Assembly: GCF_009659625.1 (NCBI RefSeq)
Contig: NZ_VOIW01000008.1
Coordinates: 1 to 64,000 of the forward strand
From: Pseudomonas haemolytica
Lineage (GTDB): Bacteria > Pseudomonadota > Gammaproteobacteria > Pseudomonadales > Pseudomonadaceae
Reading direction: 5' to 3'
DNA: 64,000 nt
Part shown: in pieces, positions 24,790-33,581 of the stretch
Position numbering within the stretch: the stretch's first letter is position 1
How the letters are laid out: each line of letters starts with the position of its first letter
The notes under the pieces: model-generated
What the model was told of the DNA's origin: nothing
Database searches by the model: none
What the model saw: the letters and a program-made list of their open reading frames with translations, nothing else
Made by a program: the position numbers and the translations under genes

Positions 24790-25884
24790 ATGAGTATTTC
24801 AGGTTTTCCTGTTTCAGCCACTTTGCATGTAACTAATCCAATAGTCGGCGCACACAACCCGCCGGCACCCAAAAGTACGGAAAGTACGTCAGACCTGAAT
24901 AACCCGACTGCCCAGACGCCCAGCGATGCACACACGGCTGGCGAAAATTCGCCTGAGGGTTCTGCGCGTGTTAAGCGGGGGATAAAACTTCCGGGCTTTC
25001 CACGGATTTTCCCGCGGCCAAAGCCACCGAAGATCGATGTTCCAAACGGCACCACTGGTATATTCAGGCCCAAGCCAACGATTCCCACGCGCCCGGTCGA
25101 TGGCAGCCAGAACAGCAATGCGATCAGTAATTTCAGGAACCTTGTATTCAGGACGCAGCATCCGGGCTCACCACTCAGTGGGCCAGTCAAACCTGTGGTG
25201 ACCAAACCCTCGACGTTCGGTGATGTGGCAACCAACCTGGTGGCGGCTGATCGCTTGGTCAAGGCCGGTGTGTTTAAAACTGACTCCTCGTTGAAAACCG
25301 TTACGCGTGATGCGTTTGTGAACGCTTCTGTAAACGGGCTGGTCAGCACGCCGCTGAGTATCGGTACGTACGCGGGCTCGGTTTGGTCTGGCGAGCACAT
25401 CAAAGGCAGCTTCAGTGCCAATACCCCCTTGCTACCCCCGGCCCACCAACCGGCCCCGAGCCAGCAAACCAATGGTGTTACGGCAGGGCAAGATCGGACG
25501 GGTGAGCAGGATGCCGAAATCATTAACTTACGTTTGGATAATGCTGAGCTGAAAATGGTGTTTGCGGTGAATACGATTCAGGCGCTGGTTGAGGGAGGAG
25601 AGGGCAATGCTCTTGGTAAACATCCGAACTGGCCAACTGAAATCAATGCACGCCTGGACACTATTGAAAAACAATACATGGCTGCAGAGAACAACCTGGC
25701 AGCGTTTGCCGAGGAAAATGATTTTGTTTTCAAACCCTATAAAGATGAGTCTGCGGCTACGCCCAAAAGTGTCACTGAGCGTTTGAGTGCGCTTGATAAA
25801 AGGAACGACACGATCAATAAAGGTATTGGCAGAATAACGGCTATTCGGATGTTAGAGGTGCAGGACAATCAATCGATAGCTTGA
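24790..25884 (+). CDS. Orphan protein of unknown function, possible secreted effector
   Basis: 364 residues. I do not recognise the family. The first ~110 residues are rich in Ser, Pro, Thr and Asn, without a Sec signal, and include a basic Pro-rich segment (KRGIKLPGFP, then RPKPPKIDVP). A middle part (about 140-215) has Ala/Val/Thr-rich helices, a Pro-rich linker follows (LLPPAHQPAPSQQ), and residues 235-364 form charged helices of coiled-coil type (IINLRLDNAELKMVF). AGGTG sits just before the ATG. The polar N-terminus is reminiscent of type III effectors, but no hrp box or chaperone gene is present. Composition suggests acquisition by transfer. Confidence 0.65.
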   Translation: MSISGFPVSATLHVTNPIVGAHNPPAPKSTESTSDLNNPTAQTPSDAHTAGENSPEGSARVKRGIKLPGFPRIFPRPKPPKIDVPNGTTGIFRPKPTIPTRPVDGSQNSNAISNFRNLVFRTQHPGSPLSGPVKPVVTKPSTFGDVATNLVAADRLVKAGVFKTDSSLKTVTRDAFVNASVNGLVSTPLSIGTYAGSVWSGEHIKGSFSANTPLLPPAHQPAPSQQTNGVTAGQDRTGEQDAEIINLRLDNAELKMVFAVNTIQALVEGGEGNALGKHPNWPTEINARLDTIEKQYMAAENNLAAFAEENDFVFKPYKDESAATPKSVTERLSALDKRNDTINKGIGRITAIRMLEVQDNQSIA

Positions 25885-25927
25885 AAGACGCCTGTCGGGT
25901 GTTATTGGGTCGTCTGAGTGCAAAGTA

Positions 25928-25970
25928 CCAAGCCCGGTGTTGTACCGAAACGGCCTGACACCGGGCTTGG
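25928..25970. terminator. Strong hairpin after the orphan gene
   Basis: CCAAGCCCGGTGT and ACACCGGGCTTGG are perfect 13-base arms around a 17-base loop. There is no T tract, so it may act as a stability element or weak terminator separating the orphan from mpl. Confidence 0.55.
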
Positions 25971-26130
25971 TTGCCGTTGATTGATTGGCAGAAAAAGAGT
26001 TGGGGGGAATCCCCGATCGTGGGTGCACGATAGCCGCGACCGCGTCGGTAAAGACACCGCGCTAATCGCTAAAAGAGTGCGATTTCCCCCTCCCTGCGCT
26101 AACCTGCCTCGATGTTTTACGAGGTCGACT

Positions 26131-27480
26131 ATGCACATTCATATTCTCGGTATTTGCGGCACATTCATGGGCTCGATGGCGGTCCTGGCCAAAGAGCTGG
26201 GCCATCATGTCACCGGCTCCGACGCCAACGTTTACCCGCCCATGAGCACGCAACTCGAGGCCCAGGGCATTGAGCTGACTCAGGGCTACGATCCGGCGCA
26301 ATTCGACCCGGCCCCCGATCTGGTGGTGATTGGCAATGCCATGTCCCGCGGCAACCCGGCGGTCGAGTATGTACTGAATAAAGGCTTGCCTTATGTCTCC
26401 GGCCCACAGTGGCTGGCGGACCATGTGCTGCAAGGTCGCTGGGTACTCGCGGTGGCCGGCACCCACGGCAAGACCACCACCAGCAGTATGCTGGCCTGGG
26501 TGCTGGAACATGCGGGCATGAGCCCGGGCTTCCTGATTGGCGGCGTGCCGCAGAACTTCTCGGTCTCGGCGCGCCTGGGCGATACGCCCTTTTTCGTGAT
26601 TGAAGCGGATGAATACGACAGTGCCTTTTTTGATAAGCGCTCCAAGTTCGTTCACTACCGCCCGCGCACGGCGATCCTGAATAACCTCGAGTTTGATCAC
26701 GCCGACATCTTCCCCGATCTGCCCGCCATCGAGCGGCAGTTTCACCACTTGGTGCGTACCATCCCAAGCGAAGGCCTGGTCATTTATCCGACCACCGAGC
26801 CAGCCTTGCAGCGGGTGATCGACATGGGCTGCTGGACTCCGGTGCAGACCACCGGCACGGGCGGCCAGTGGCAAGTCAAATTGCTCAGCGACGACGGTTC
26901 TCGATTTGAAGTGCTGTTCGAAGGCGAGGCCCAAGGCATCGTCGATTGGGGCATGACTGGCCAGCACAATGTCGCCAATGCGCTGGTGACCCTGGCGGCC
27001 GCCCGGCATGTCGGTGTGGTGCCTGCCATGGGCATTGCGGCATTGAGCGCATTCAAAAGCGTGAAACGGCGCATGGAGAAAGTTGCTGACGTGAATGGGA
27101 TTACCATCTACGACGACTTTGCCCACCACCCAACGGCGATTGCCACCACCCTGGATGGCCTGCGCAAGCGCGTTGGCGATGCCCAGATCATTGCGATCAT
27201 CGAGCCGCGCTCCAACTCCATGAAGCTGGGTGCGCACCGTGACGGTTTGCCCGAAAGCGTCAACGATGCCGACCAAGTGGTGTGGTATGCACCGGCCAAC
27301 CTCGGCTGGGACCTGCCGGCGATTGCGGCGTTGTGCACGGTACCGTCGATAGTGTGTGATTCCCTGGAAGCCATCATTGAGCACGTCAAGCATCAGGCCA
27401 AGCCGGGCACCCATGTGGTGATCATGAGCAACGGTGGCTTCGGCGGCTTGCATGGCAAGTTGGCCGAGGCGTTGAAATGA
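26131..27480 (+). CDS. mpl: UDP-MurNAc:L-Ala-gamma-D-Glu-meso-DAP ligase (murein recycling)
   Basis: 449 residues, starting MHIHILGICGTFMGSMA. The Mur-ligase ATP loop is AGTHGKTTTSSML; the central EADEYDSAFFDKRSKFVHY and FDDFAHHPTAI-like sequences (YDDFAHHPTAIATTLDGLR) are diagnostic of Mpl. It joins recycled tripeptide to UDP-MurNAc in the cytosol. The start is the ATG at 26131; the frame is open for 50 more codons upstream but without Mpl similarity. Its stop overlaps the ubiX start by 4 bases. Confidence 0.96.
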   Translation: MHIHILGICGTFMGSMAVLAKELGHHVTGSDANVYPPMSTQLEAQGIELTQGYDPAQFDPAPDLVVIGNAMSRGNPAVEYVLNKGLPYVSGPQWLADHVLQGRWVLAVAGTHGKTTTSSMLAWVLEHAGMSPGFLIGGVPQNFSVSARLGDTPFFVIEADEYDSAFFDKRSKFVHYRPRTAILNNLEFDHADIFPDLPAIERQFHHLVRTIPSEGLVIYPTTEPALQRVIDMGCWTPVQTTGTGGQWQVKLLSDDGSRFEVLFEGEAQGIVDWGMTGQHNVANALVTLAAARHVGVVPAMGIAALSAFKSVKRRMEKVADVNGITIYDDFAHHPTAIATTLDGLRKRVGDAQIIAIIEPRSNSMKLGAHRDGLPESVNDADQVVWYAPANLGWDLPAIAALCTVPSIVCDSLEAIIEHVKHQAKPGTHVVIMSNGGFGGLHGKLAEALK

Positions 27481-28106
27481 GCGGGCCGGAACGCGTCACC
27501 CTGGCGATGACCGGCGCATCCGGCGCGCCCTATGGCCTGCGTCTGCTCGATTGCCTGGTGCGTGAAGACCGGGAGGTGCACTTCCTGATTTCCAAGGCAG
27601 CGCAGTTGGTGCTGGCGACTGAAACCGATGTGGCGTTACCGCCGAAAGTGCAGACGATGCAAGCGTTCCTCACCGAGTACACCGGCGCAGCGGCGGGCCA
27701 GATCAAGGTCTACGGCAAGGAAGACTGGATGTCGCCCGTGGCTTCCGGTTCCGGTGCGCCGGCTGCGATGGTGGTGGTGCCGTGTTCCACCGGCACCCTG
27801 TCGGCGATTGCCACGGGGGCTTGCAACAACCTGATCGAACGGGCGGCGGACGTGACGTTGAAGGAGCGTCGCCAGTTGATCCTGGTGCCGCGTGAAGCGC
27901 CGTATTCAAGTATTCACCTGGAGCACATGCTCAAGTTATCGAACATGGGCGTGACCATTTTGCCGGCGTCGCCGGGCTTCTATCACCAGCCGCAAACCAT
28001 CGATGACCTGGTGGATTTTGTGGTGGCACGCATTCTCAACCTGCTGAATATTCCTCAGGACATGCTGCCGCGTTGGGGCGAACACCATTTGGGCGGCGAT
28101 GAATAA
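27477..28106 (+). CDS. ubiX: Flavin prenyltransferase UbiX
   Basis: 209 residues. The flavoprotein start VTLAMTGASGAPYGLRLLD, the block VVVPCSTGTLSAIATGACNNLIERAADV, and LILVPREAPYSSIHLEHMLKLSNMGVTILPASPGFY are UbiX hallmarks. It prenylates FMN to give the cofactor used by UbiD in ubiquinone synthesis. It overlaps mpl (ATGA) and the following lipoprotein gene (8 bases), so the three form one transcript. Confidence 0.97.
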   Translation: MSGPERVTLAMTGASGAPYGLRLLDCLVREDREVHFLISKAAQLVLATETDVALPPKVQTMQAFLTEYTGAAAGQIKVYGKEDWMSPVASGSGAPAAMVVVPCSTGTLSAIATGACNNLIERAADVTLKERRQLILVPREAPYSSIHLEHMLKLSNMGVTILPASPGFYHQPQTIDDLVDFVVARILNLLNIPQDMLPRWGEHHLGGDE

Positions 28107-28383
28107 AGCGCTGCTGGTATTACTGGTGTTGCAACTGACGGGCTGCGCCACGGCGCGTACGCTGGATGCCGCGCAACCGGGCGCGCCGGTGGTGTATGCC
28201 GGCACACGCCTGGATCTGTACGCGATTAATGGGGGGTGTTGCGCCAAGGACAGGTTTGGCGCCGAGGCGCCGAGTTATCCCCATATTGACCTGCCGGCCA
28301 GTGCGTTGCTCGACACGCTGTTGTTGCCATTGTCGTTATTGACCGTGCTGGGCGTCGGCTTCAACGCCACGGGCGGGCTCTGA
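28099..28383 (+). CDS. YceK/YidQ-like small lipoprotein
   Basis: 94 residues. Signal and lipobox are LVLLVLQLTGC. The body matches the YceK/YidQ (DUF1375) pattern: GAPVVYAGTRLDLYAINGGCC, then YPHIDLPASALLDTLLLPLSLL. It is predicted to be an envelope lipoprotein of unknown function. The start lies inside the 3' end of ubiX, indicating translational coupling. Confidence 0.82.
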   Translation: MNKALLVLLVLQLTGCATARTLDAAQPGAPVVYAGTRLDLYAINGGCCAKDRFGAEAPSYPHIDLPASALLDTLLLPLSLLTVLGVGFNATGGL

Positions 28384-28406
28384 TCCCCGATCTTTTCGGC
28401 GACTAG

Positions 28407-28425
28407 AGCCCGCTCCCACATTTTT
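28407..28425. repeat. REP half-site
   Basis: AGCCCGCTCCCACATTTTTG is one unpaired arm of the REP family seen elsewhere in the window, in the gap between converging genes. Confidence 0.55.
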
Positions 28426-28451
28426 GATCTGTGTCAGGACTCTGAACCGGG

Positions 28452-29093
28452 TTATTTACCGAGCTTGCGCAACTCATCCGATTCCACCACCCGCACCCCA
28501 TCCTGCTCTTCCAGCGCCAGTCGCCACATGGCGCGGGCCAGTTCGCAGACTTCGATACCGTGGTACTTGCCTGGAATCAAGCGCGACAACGGCCCGGCCA
28601 GTTGTTCGGCCAGGCGCGGTTCCAGCCGTTCCCCCAGCAGCAACGAGGGCCGCACGATGGTCAGTTGCGGCCAGTCCTGGGCCTTGAGTGTCTGTTCCAT
28701 TTCCCCTTTGACCCGGTTGTAGAAAATCGAGGATTTCGGGTCGGCGCCAATGGCGCTGATAACGATCAAGTGTCGCGCACCCAGTTCCCGTGCGCGCTTG
28801 GCGAACGCCACGACCATGTCCAGGTCGACGGCGCGGAACGCCGCTTCGGAACCCGCCTGCTTGATGGTGGTGCCCAGGCAGCAGAAGGCAATATCCACTT
28901 GGCCGCTCAGTTGCGGCAGGAACACTGCCGGGTCGCCCACGGGGTTCTCCAGGCGTGGATGTTCAGCCAGCGGCTTGCGGCTGGGTGCCAGTACGCGGGT
29001 CACCGTGGGTTCGTTGAGCAGGCGGTCGAGCAGGTGCTCGCCAGTCAGCCCGGAGGCCCCGGCCAGCAAGATGTGCTGAGGTGTCAGGTACAT
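28452..29093 (-). CDS. NAD(P)-binding oxidoreductase, TIP30/HTATIP2-like
   Basis: 213 residues, an atypical short-chain (extended SDR) protein. The Rossmann loop is LLAGASGLTGEHLLDRLL; further blocks are VDIAFCCLGTTIKQAGS, LIVISAIGADPKSSIFYNRVKGEME (a YxxxK-type pair) and LTIVRPSLLLGER. This matches the bacterial homologues of the mammalian NADPH-binding protein TIP30. The substrate is unknown. It is transcribed convergently with the mpl operon. Confidence 0.87.
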   Translation of the reverse strand: MYLTPQHILLAGASGLTGEHLLDRLLNEPTVTRVLAPSRKPLAEHPRLENPVGDPAVFLPQLSGQVDIAFCCLGTTIKQAGSEAAFRAVDLDMVVAFAKRARELGARHLIVISAIGADPKSSIFYNRVKGEMEQTLKAQDWPQLTIVRPSLLLGERLEPRLAEQLAGPLSRLIPGKYHGIEVCELARAMWRLALEEQDGVRVVESDELRKLGK

Positions 29094-29122
29094 GGTGTTT
29101 CCCCCTTGGTACAGGTTACAGC

Positions 29123-30841
29123 TTAGTTGCCTATGGCTTCCTTGCTATTCATTGAGACGCTTTCGAGCGCCTTTCGTGCCTGCTGTTTGCGTAATAGTTG
29201 CCAATGGGCGATCACGCCTTTAGGGGCCCAGATCTGCGGTTCGGAGGCTTCGAAGTTGTCCGCCTGTTCGCGCTCCGCCACCTGCAGTTGTGCCAGTTTG
29301 AAGGCGTGCTGCAAATCGTCCGTCTGATTAAAGGCTTGTGCGAAAAGGGCATCGCCGAAGTAGGTGAAGTCGGCTTCTTCGGAACAACCGAACGACACGC
29401 GATCTGCACGGGAGGCGGTCATGATCAGGGTGCGCTCATCCTTCAGTGCCGGGATGAACCCTCCGGAGTAGCAGGCGGAAATCACGATGATCTTGTCGCG
29501 GTTTTTCAACGGTGCCAACACGGCGGCCAGCTCATCGGCGGGCAGGTCGGCCAGTTCCATGCGCGGCTGGTCGAGCACCAGTTCGTGTTCGTGGGTGCCA
29601 TGGCTGGTCATATAGATGAACACCAGGTCTTCCGGCCCGGTACGTTCGGCCAGGGTTTGTACGGAGCGTCGCAGGCTTTCACGGGTGGCCAGGGGGCGGT
29701 CGGCGATATGATCGCGGTGGTTGACCAGGCGCACCTGCCCGCGCGCGCCGAAGCGGGTAGCGAGCAGGTTGCTGACGTAATCGGCTTCGCGCAGGAACAC
29801 GCTTTGCTTGCCATCACCAGCCAGCACCAAGGTGTACAGCTCGACGGCCGGGGTGGACGGGGGCACGCCGGCCAGGGCGTCATTGAGTAAGCGGCCTTGG
29901 GCAAGCACGCCGATTTCCAGTGGGTCTGGCAGCAGCTTGCCATCGGCGTCGCGCACGCGCAGGCCATTGACCCAGGTGCCAGCCTGTACGGCGCCGTCGG
30001 CGAGGACGAGTGTGCCGCGGCCCTGGTAGTTGTCGCTGTCGAAGCCACCGATATAGAAGCTGCCATCGGTGAGGTTCAGGCGGCCTTCGCCGGTAAAGCG
30101 CCAATCGCTGAACTGGCCGACATAGTGGCTGCCATCGACACCGATCAATTCGCCTTGGCCGGTCAGGGCGCCTTCCTTGAACTGGCCGATCCATACGTCG
30201 CCGTCGGCGTTTTCGTAGCGGCCTTTGCCGTTGAGCTGGCTCTGCTTGAATTGGCCGACATAGATATCGCCCTCAGCGCTGTTGAAGGTGCCGTTGCCTT
30301 CCAACTGCCCATCGACAAAGCGGCCGCTGAACTGATTGCCGCTGTCGTCATTGCGCTGGCCTTCGCCGTTGGGCTTGCCGTGGGCGAATTGGCCCTGGTA
30401 TTGGCTGCCATCGGGGAGTTCCAGGCGGCCGAGGCCGGAGTACTGGTCGTCCTTGAATTCACCGCGATAGGTCATCTGCCCCTCTTTGAGGGTGCCTTCG
30501 CCGTTGCGTCGACCGTTCTTGAAACCGCCGACGTAGCTGCTGCCCGCGGTAGTCAGGCTGCCCTGGCCATCAAACAGGCCCTGCTGGAACTCGCCTTTAT
30601 AGACTTCGCCATTACTGCCATGCCATTCGCCCTGGCCGTGCCACTGGCCTTTGTCGAACTGGCCGGCGTACCAACTGCCGTTGGGGTAGTCCACGCGACC
30701 CTGGCCTTGCAGCAGGCCGTTGACCACATCGCCCCGGTAACGGCCGCCATCGGGCAGGCGCGCATCGGGCGGCAACAGCGATTCGCCGTCTCCACAAGCG
30801 GTGAGCAACAGGGCAAGGGCGAGGGGGGCGAGTGGGCGCAT
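29123..30841 (-). CDS. MORN-repeat lipoprotein with a C13 (legumain-like) peptidase domain
   Basis: 572 residues. A lipoprotein signal (MRPLAPLALALLLTAC) is followed by about 12 MORN repeats of ~23 residues (for example YAGQFDKGQWHGQG, YKGEFQQGLFDGQG) up to about residue 300. The rest is a caspase-fold C13 peptidase, with His in YMTSHGTHEHE and Cys in VISACYSGGF, and the later ASRADRVSFGC. The start is the ATG at 30841, chosen because it gives a clean lipobox; an upstream extension would bury it. It is predicted to be an envelope-anchored Asn/Asp-specific protease or transpeptidase with a membrane- or glycan-binding repeat arm. The substrate is unknown. Confidence 0.88.
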   Translation of the reverse strand: MRPLAPLALALLLTACGDGESLLPPDARLPDGGRYRGDVVNGLLQGQGRVDYPNGSWYAGQFDKGQWHGQGEWHGSNGEVYKGEFQQGLFDGQGSLTTAGSSYVGGFKNGRRNGEGTLKEGQMTYRGEFKDDQYSGLGRLELPDGSQYQGQFAHGKPNGEGQRNDDSGNQFSGRFVDGQLEGNGTFNSAEGDIYVGQFKQSQLNGKGRYENADGDVWIGQFKEGALTGQGELIGVDGSHYVGQFSDWRFTGEGRLNLTDGSFYIGGFDSDNYQGRGTLVLADGAVQAGTWVNGLRVRDADGKLLPDPLEIGVLAQGRLLNDALAGVPPSTPAVELYTLVLAGDGKQSVFLREADYVSNLLATRFGARGQVRLVNHRDHIADRPLATRESLRRSVQTLAERTGPEDLVFIYMTSHGTHEHELVLDQPRMELADLPADELAAVLAPLKNRDKIIVISACYSGGFIPALKDERTLIMTASRADRVSFGCSEEADFTYFGDALFAQAFNQTDDLQHAFKLAQLQVAEREQADNFEASEPQIWAPKGVIAHWQLLRKQQARKALESVSMNSKEAIGN

Positions 30842-30946
30842 AGCGGGATCCGGGTAATTGAGCGCCGAGTATGCCGCAGCCGCAGGATTCATACATAAAT
30901 TTACATACACTGTGGCAAGGTTTATCGCCTCACCACAGTCGGGGCC

Positions 30947-31402
30947 TTACACGAAGCAGAGTGATAACGACTCGGCAATGTAAGCAGGTTTCTCCTGGCC
31001 TTCGATTTCCAGGGTAGCGGTGGCTTTGAACAGCCATTGCCCCGGTTTTTTCTCAGTGACGTCGGTAAGGGTGACGTTCAGGCGGACCTTGGAGTCAACC
31101 TTCACCGGCTGGATAAAGCGCACGCTGTCCAGGCCGTAGTTGACTGCCATCTTCAAGCCTTCGGGCATGATCAGGATGTCTTCCATCAGCTTGGGCATCA
31201 GCGACAGCGACAGGAAACCGTGGGCGATGGTGCTGCCGAAGGGCGTCTTGGCGGCTTTGACCGGGTCGACGTGGATGAACTGATGATCGCCAGTGGCCTC
31301 TGCGAACAGGTTGATACGGGCCTGATCGATGGTGAGCCATTCGGAACGTCCCAGTTCCTTGCCGACATAATCTTTGAGCTGCGCTACGGGTACATAGGGC
31401 AT
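30947..31402 (-). CDS. MaoC-family enoyl-CoA hydratase
   Basis: 151 residues with the hot-dog fold R-hydratase motif FAEATGDHQFIHVDPVKAAKTPFGSTIAHGFLSLSLMPKL, including the Asp and His of the active site. Members hydrate enoyl-CoA (R-specific) in fatty-acid or polyhydroxyalkanoate metabolism. It is a single gene, and its physiological chain length cannot be told. Confidence 0.92.
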   Translation of the reverse strand: MPYVPVAQLKDYVGKELGRSEWLTIDQARINLFAEATGDHQFIHVDPVKAAKTPFGSTIAHGFLSLSLMPKLMEDILIMPEGLKMAVNYGLDSVRFIQPVKVDSKVRLNVTLTDVTEKKPGQWLFKATATLEIEGQEKPAYIAESLSLCFV

Positions 31403-31587
31403 TGCGTCTCTCCTTGGTTCATCGTTTCTTATCCGCCCGGGCAGGGGCGTTTTTTATGGGTTACAGAGAACCAATGTAGATCATCATGAGCGCCCCGCAC
31501 GGTCAAGCGACCCTGCGGTTGGCGAATGCCAGAGCATAGCGCTGGCGTGTTTATAATGCCGGCGAGCTTTGAGGGGGGAGAGAACGC

Positions 31588-31941
31588 ATGCTGTTACGGG
31601 GCCTGACCTGGCTGGTGCTGTTTCAATTGATCGGCACGGCGATCAATCATTTGCTGTTGCCGGTGCTGCCGGGGCCGATCATCGGCCTGTTGCTGATGCT
31701 GGGCTTTTTGGTCTGGCGCGGTGAAGTCGGCGAGCCTCTGAGCCTGGCGGCGGGCAGCCTGTTGCGTTATCTGCCGCTGCTGCTGGTACCGCCGGCCGTG
31801 GGCGTGATGGTGTACGCCAAGGATATCGCCGCGGACTTCTGGGCCATCGTCGGTGCCCTGGTGTTGTCATTGGTGATCGCCATGGGCTTTGTCGGCGTGT
31901 TGATGCAGCAGATGGTCAAGCGCAAGGAGAAGGATCAATGA
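31588..31941 (+). CDS. CidA/LrgA-family holin-like protein
   Basis: 117 residues with four membrane helices and the family core LPGPIIGLLLMLGFLVW, then LLLVPPAVGVMVYAKDI. CidA/LrgA proteins are holin-like small membrane proteins that work with a CidB/LrgB partner in pyruvate or metabolite transport and in control of autolysis. The stop overlaps the next gene (ATGA). It cannot be decided from sequence whether it is CidA- or LrgA-like in function. Confidence 0.9.
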   Translation: MLLRGLTWLVLFQLIGTAINHLLLPVLPGPIIGLLLMLGFLVWRGEVGEPLSLAAGSLLRYLPLLLVPPAVGVMVYAKDIAADFWAIVGALVLSLVIAMGFVGVLMQQMVKRKEKDQ

Positions 31942-32654
31942 TCCTCGACTGGCAGGGCGCCTGGACGGCGGTCATTCACCATCCGTTGTTCGGCATCGGT
32001 GTCACATTGGGCGCCTATCAGTTGGTGTTGGCGGGGTTCGAGAAAACCCGCTGGATTTTCCTGCAGCCGGTGCTGGTGTCCATGTTGCTGGTGATTGGCG
32101 TATTGCTCACCTGTGGCCTGAGCTACGCCGAATACCGCAAGAGCACCGAGATCATGGGCATCCTGCTCGGCCCCGCGACCGTGGCCCTGGCGGTGCCGCT
32201 TTATCTCAACCTGCGACGAATTCGCCAATTGTTCTGGCCGATTTTTACTACGCTGGTGGTAGGCGGGGTGTTGGCCACTGGCCTGTGTGTATTGCTGGGG
32301 TGGTGGTTCGGGGCCGAGCACATGATGCTGATGACTATGGCGCCCAAGTCGGTGACGTCGCCGATTGCCATGCTGGTCGCCGAGCAGATCGGAGGCGTGG
32401 CGGCGCTGGCGGCGGTGTTTGTGCTGATCACCGGGGTGGTCGGCGCGATGATCGGCCCGGCGTACTTGTCGCGCCTGGGTGTGCACAGCCCCGAGGCGCG
32501 CGGTATGGCGCTGGGCATGACCGCACACGCCGTCGGTACCTCGGTGGCCCTGCAGGAAAGCGAAGAATGTGGCGCCTTTGCGGCGCTGGCCATGAGTCTG
32601 ATGGGCGTGGCCACGGCGGTGTTCCTGCCGCTGGCCGTGTCGGTAATTGTTTAA
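31938..32654 (+). CDS. CidB/LrgB-family membrane protein
   Basis: 238 residues, multi-spanning, with the LrgB pattern: FGIGVTLGAYQLV, GILLGPATVALAVPLY, MTMAPKSVTSPIAMLVAEQIGG, and GMALGMTAHAVGTSVALQES. It is the partner of the preceding holin-like protein and is translated from an overlapping start. Together they would form an export or metabolite-channel pair. Confidence 0.93.
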   Translation: MILDWQGAWTAVIHHPLFGIGVTLGAYQLVLAGFEKTRWIFLQPVLVSMLLVIGVLLTCGLSYAEYRKSTEIMGILLGPATVALAVPLYLNLRRIRQLFWPIFTTLVVGGVLATGLCVLLGWWFGAEHMMLMTMAPKSVTSPIAMLVAEQIGGVAALAAVFVLITGVVGAMIGPAYLSRLGVHSPEARGMALGMTAHAVGTSVALQESEECGAFAALAMSLMGVATAVFLPLAVSVIV

Positions 32655-32675
32655 CCCAGGTTTAAGGAAACCTTT

Positions 32676-33266
32676 ATGAGTCTGGCGCTGTTCCCGCTCA
32701 ATACTGTGCTGTTCCCAGGCTGCACCCTCGATTTGCAACTGTTCGAGGCGCGTTACCTGGACATGATCAGCCGCTGCATGAAAAAGGGCGAAAGCTTCGG
32801 CGTGGTGTGCATCCTCGATGGCAAGGAAGTCGGCATGGCCCCGGACGGCTACGCGTTGATTGGCTGTGAAGCGCTGATTCGCGACTTCAAGCAACAGGAC
32901 AACGGCCTGCTCGGGATTCGTGTCGAAGGTGGGCGGCGTTTCCGCGTGCGTGACGCCGGCGTGCAGAAGGACCAACTGCTGGTGGCTGAAGTGCAGTGGC
33001 TGGAAGAGCCGCCGGACCGCGCGCTGGAAGAAGAGGACGCCGACCTGCTCGCGTTGCTCCAGGCATTGGCCGAGCACCCGATGGTCGCTTCGCTGGACAT
33101 GGGCGCCCATGCCGACGGCCAGCGAGCCCTGGGCAATCAGTTGGCCTATTTGCTGCCCTTCACCGAGGCCGACAAGATCGACTTGCTGCAACTCGATGAT
33201 CCGCAGCAACGGCTGGATGCGATCCAAATGTTGCTCGATGAGTTGCAGGGCGAGCTGTTCACCTAG
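32676..33266 (+). CDS. Lon N-terminal (substrate-binding) domain protein
   Basis: 196 residues: MSLALFPLNTVLFPGCTLDLQLFEARYLDMI is the typical start of stand-alone LON substrate-binding domain proteins, which lack the AAA+ and protease parts. The further pattern FGVVCILDGKEVG and GLLGIRVEGGRRFRV agrees. The role is probably binding of proteins or a cofactor; related to cereblon's N-domain. It follows the CidB-like gene by 21 bases and could share its transcript. Confidence 0.88.
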   Translation: MSLALFPLNTVLFPGCTLDLQLFEARYLDMISRCMKKGESFGVVCILDGKEVGMAPDGYALIGCEALIRDFKQQDNGLLGIRVEGGRRFRVRDAGVQKDQLLVAEVQWLEEPPDRALEEEDADLLALLQALAEHPMVASLDMGAHADGQRALGNQLAYLLPFTEADKIDLLQLDDPQQRLDAIQMLLDELQGELFT

Positions 33267-33365
33267 ATTCGGATTTGCCTGACGGAGTTTTCAGACTTTG
33301 CTTGGTCGTCTCAGCTGCGCCACCTGCAATATTTTCTGATCACACAACAATGATCGGGGATGACC

Positions 33366-33581
33366 ATGATTCGTCTGACACCATCGGAGCAAGTCGCCTG
33401 GGACGCGTACTTTGTCAGCGTGACCACGCAATTACTCCAGCAGGATGCAAAGCGGGGCCCGGAATACATCGCCGAGCGCGCCGCCGAAGTGGCCGATGAG
33501 ATGCTCCTGGAGCGACGCGAACGCTGTGTTGAGCGCCGCTCCGCTACCGTGGATTGGATCGGCCCGGCCAAGGGTCAATAG
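33366..33581 (+). CDS. Small conserved-looking protein of unknown function
   Basis: 71 residues, MIRLTPSEQVAWDAYFVS onward, mainly helical and highly charged toward the C-terminus (EMLLERRERCVERR). The start at 33366 is preferred because GGGGA lies at normal distance; an ATG at 33360 abuts it. The stop overlaps the 3' end of the converging DedA-PAP2 gene by 7 bases. I do not recognise a named family; codon use looks native. Confidence 0.65.
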   Translation: MIRLTPSEQVAWDAYFVSVTTQLLQQDAKRGPEYIAERAAEVADEMLLERRERCVERRSATVDWIGPAKGQ

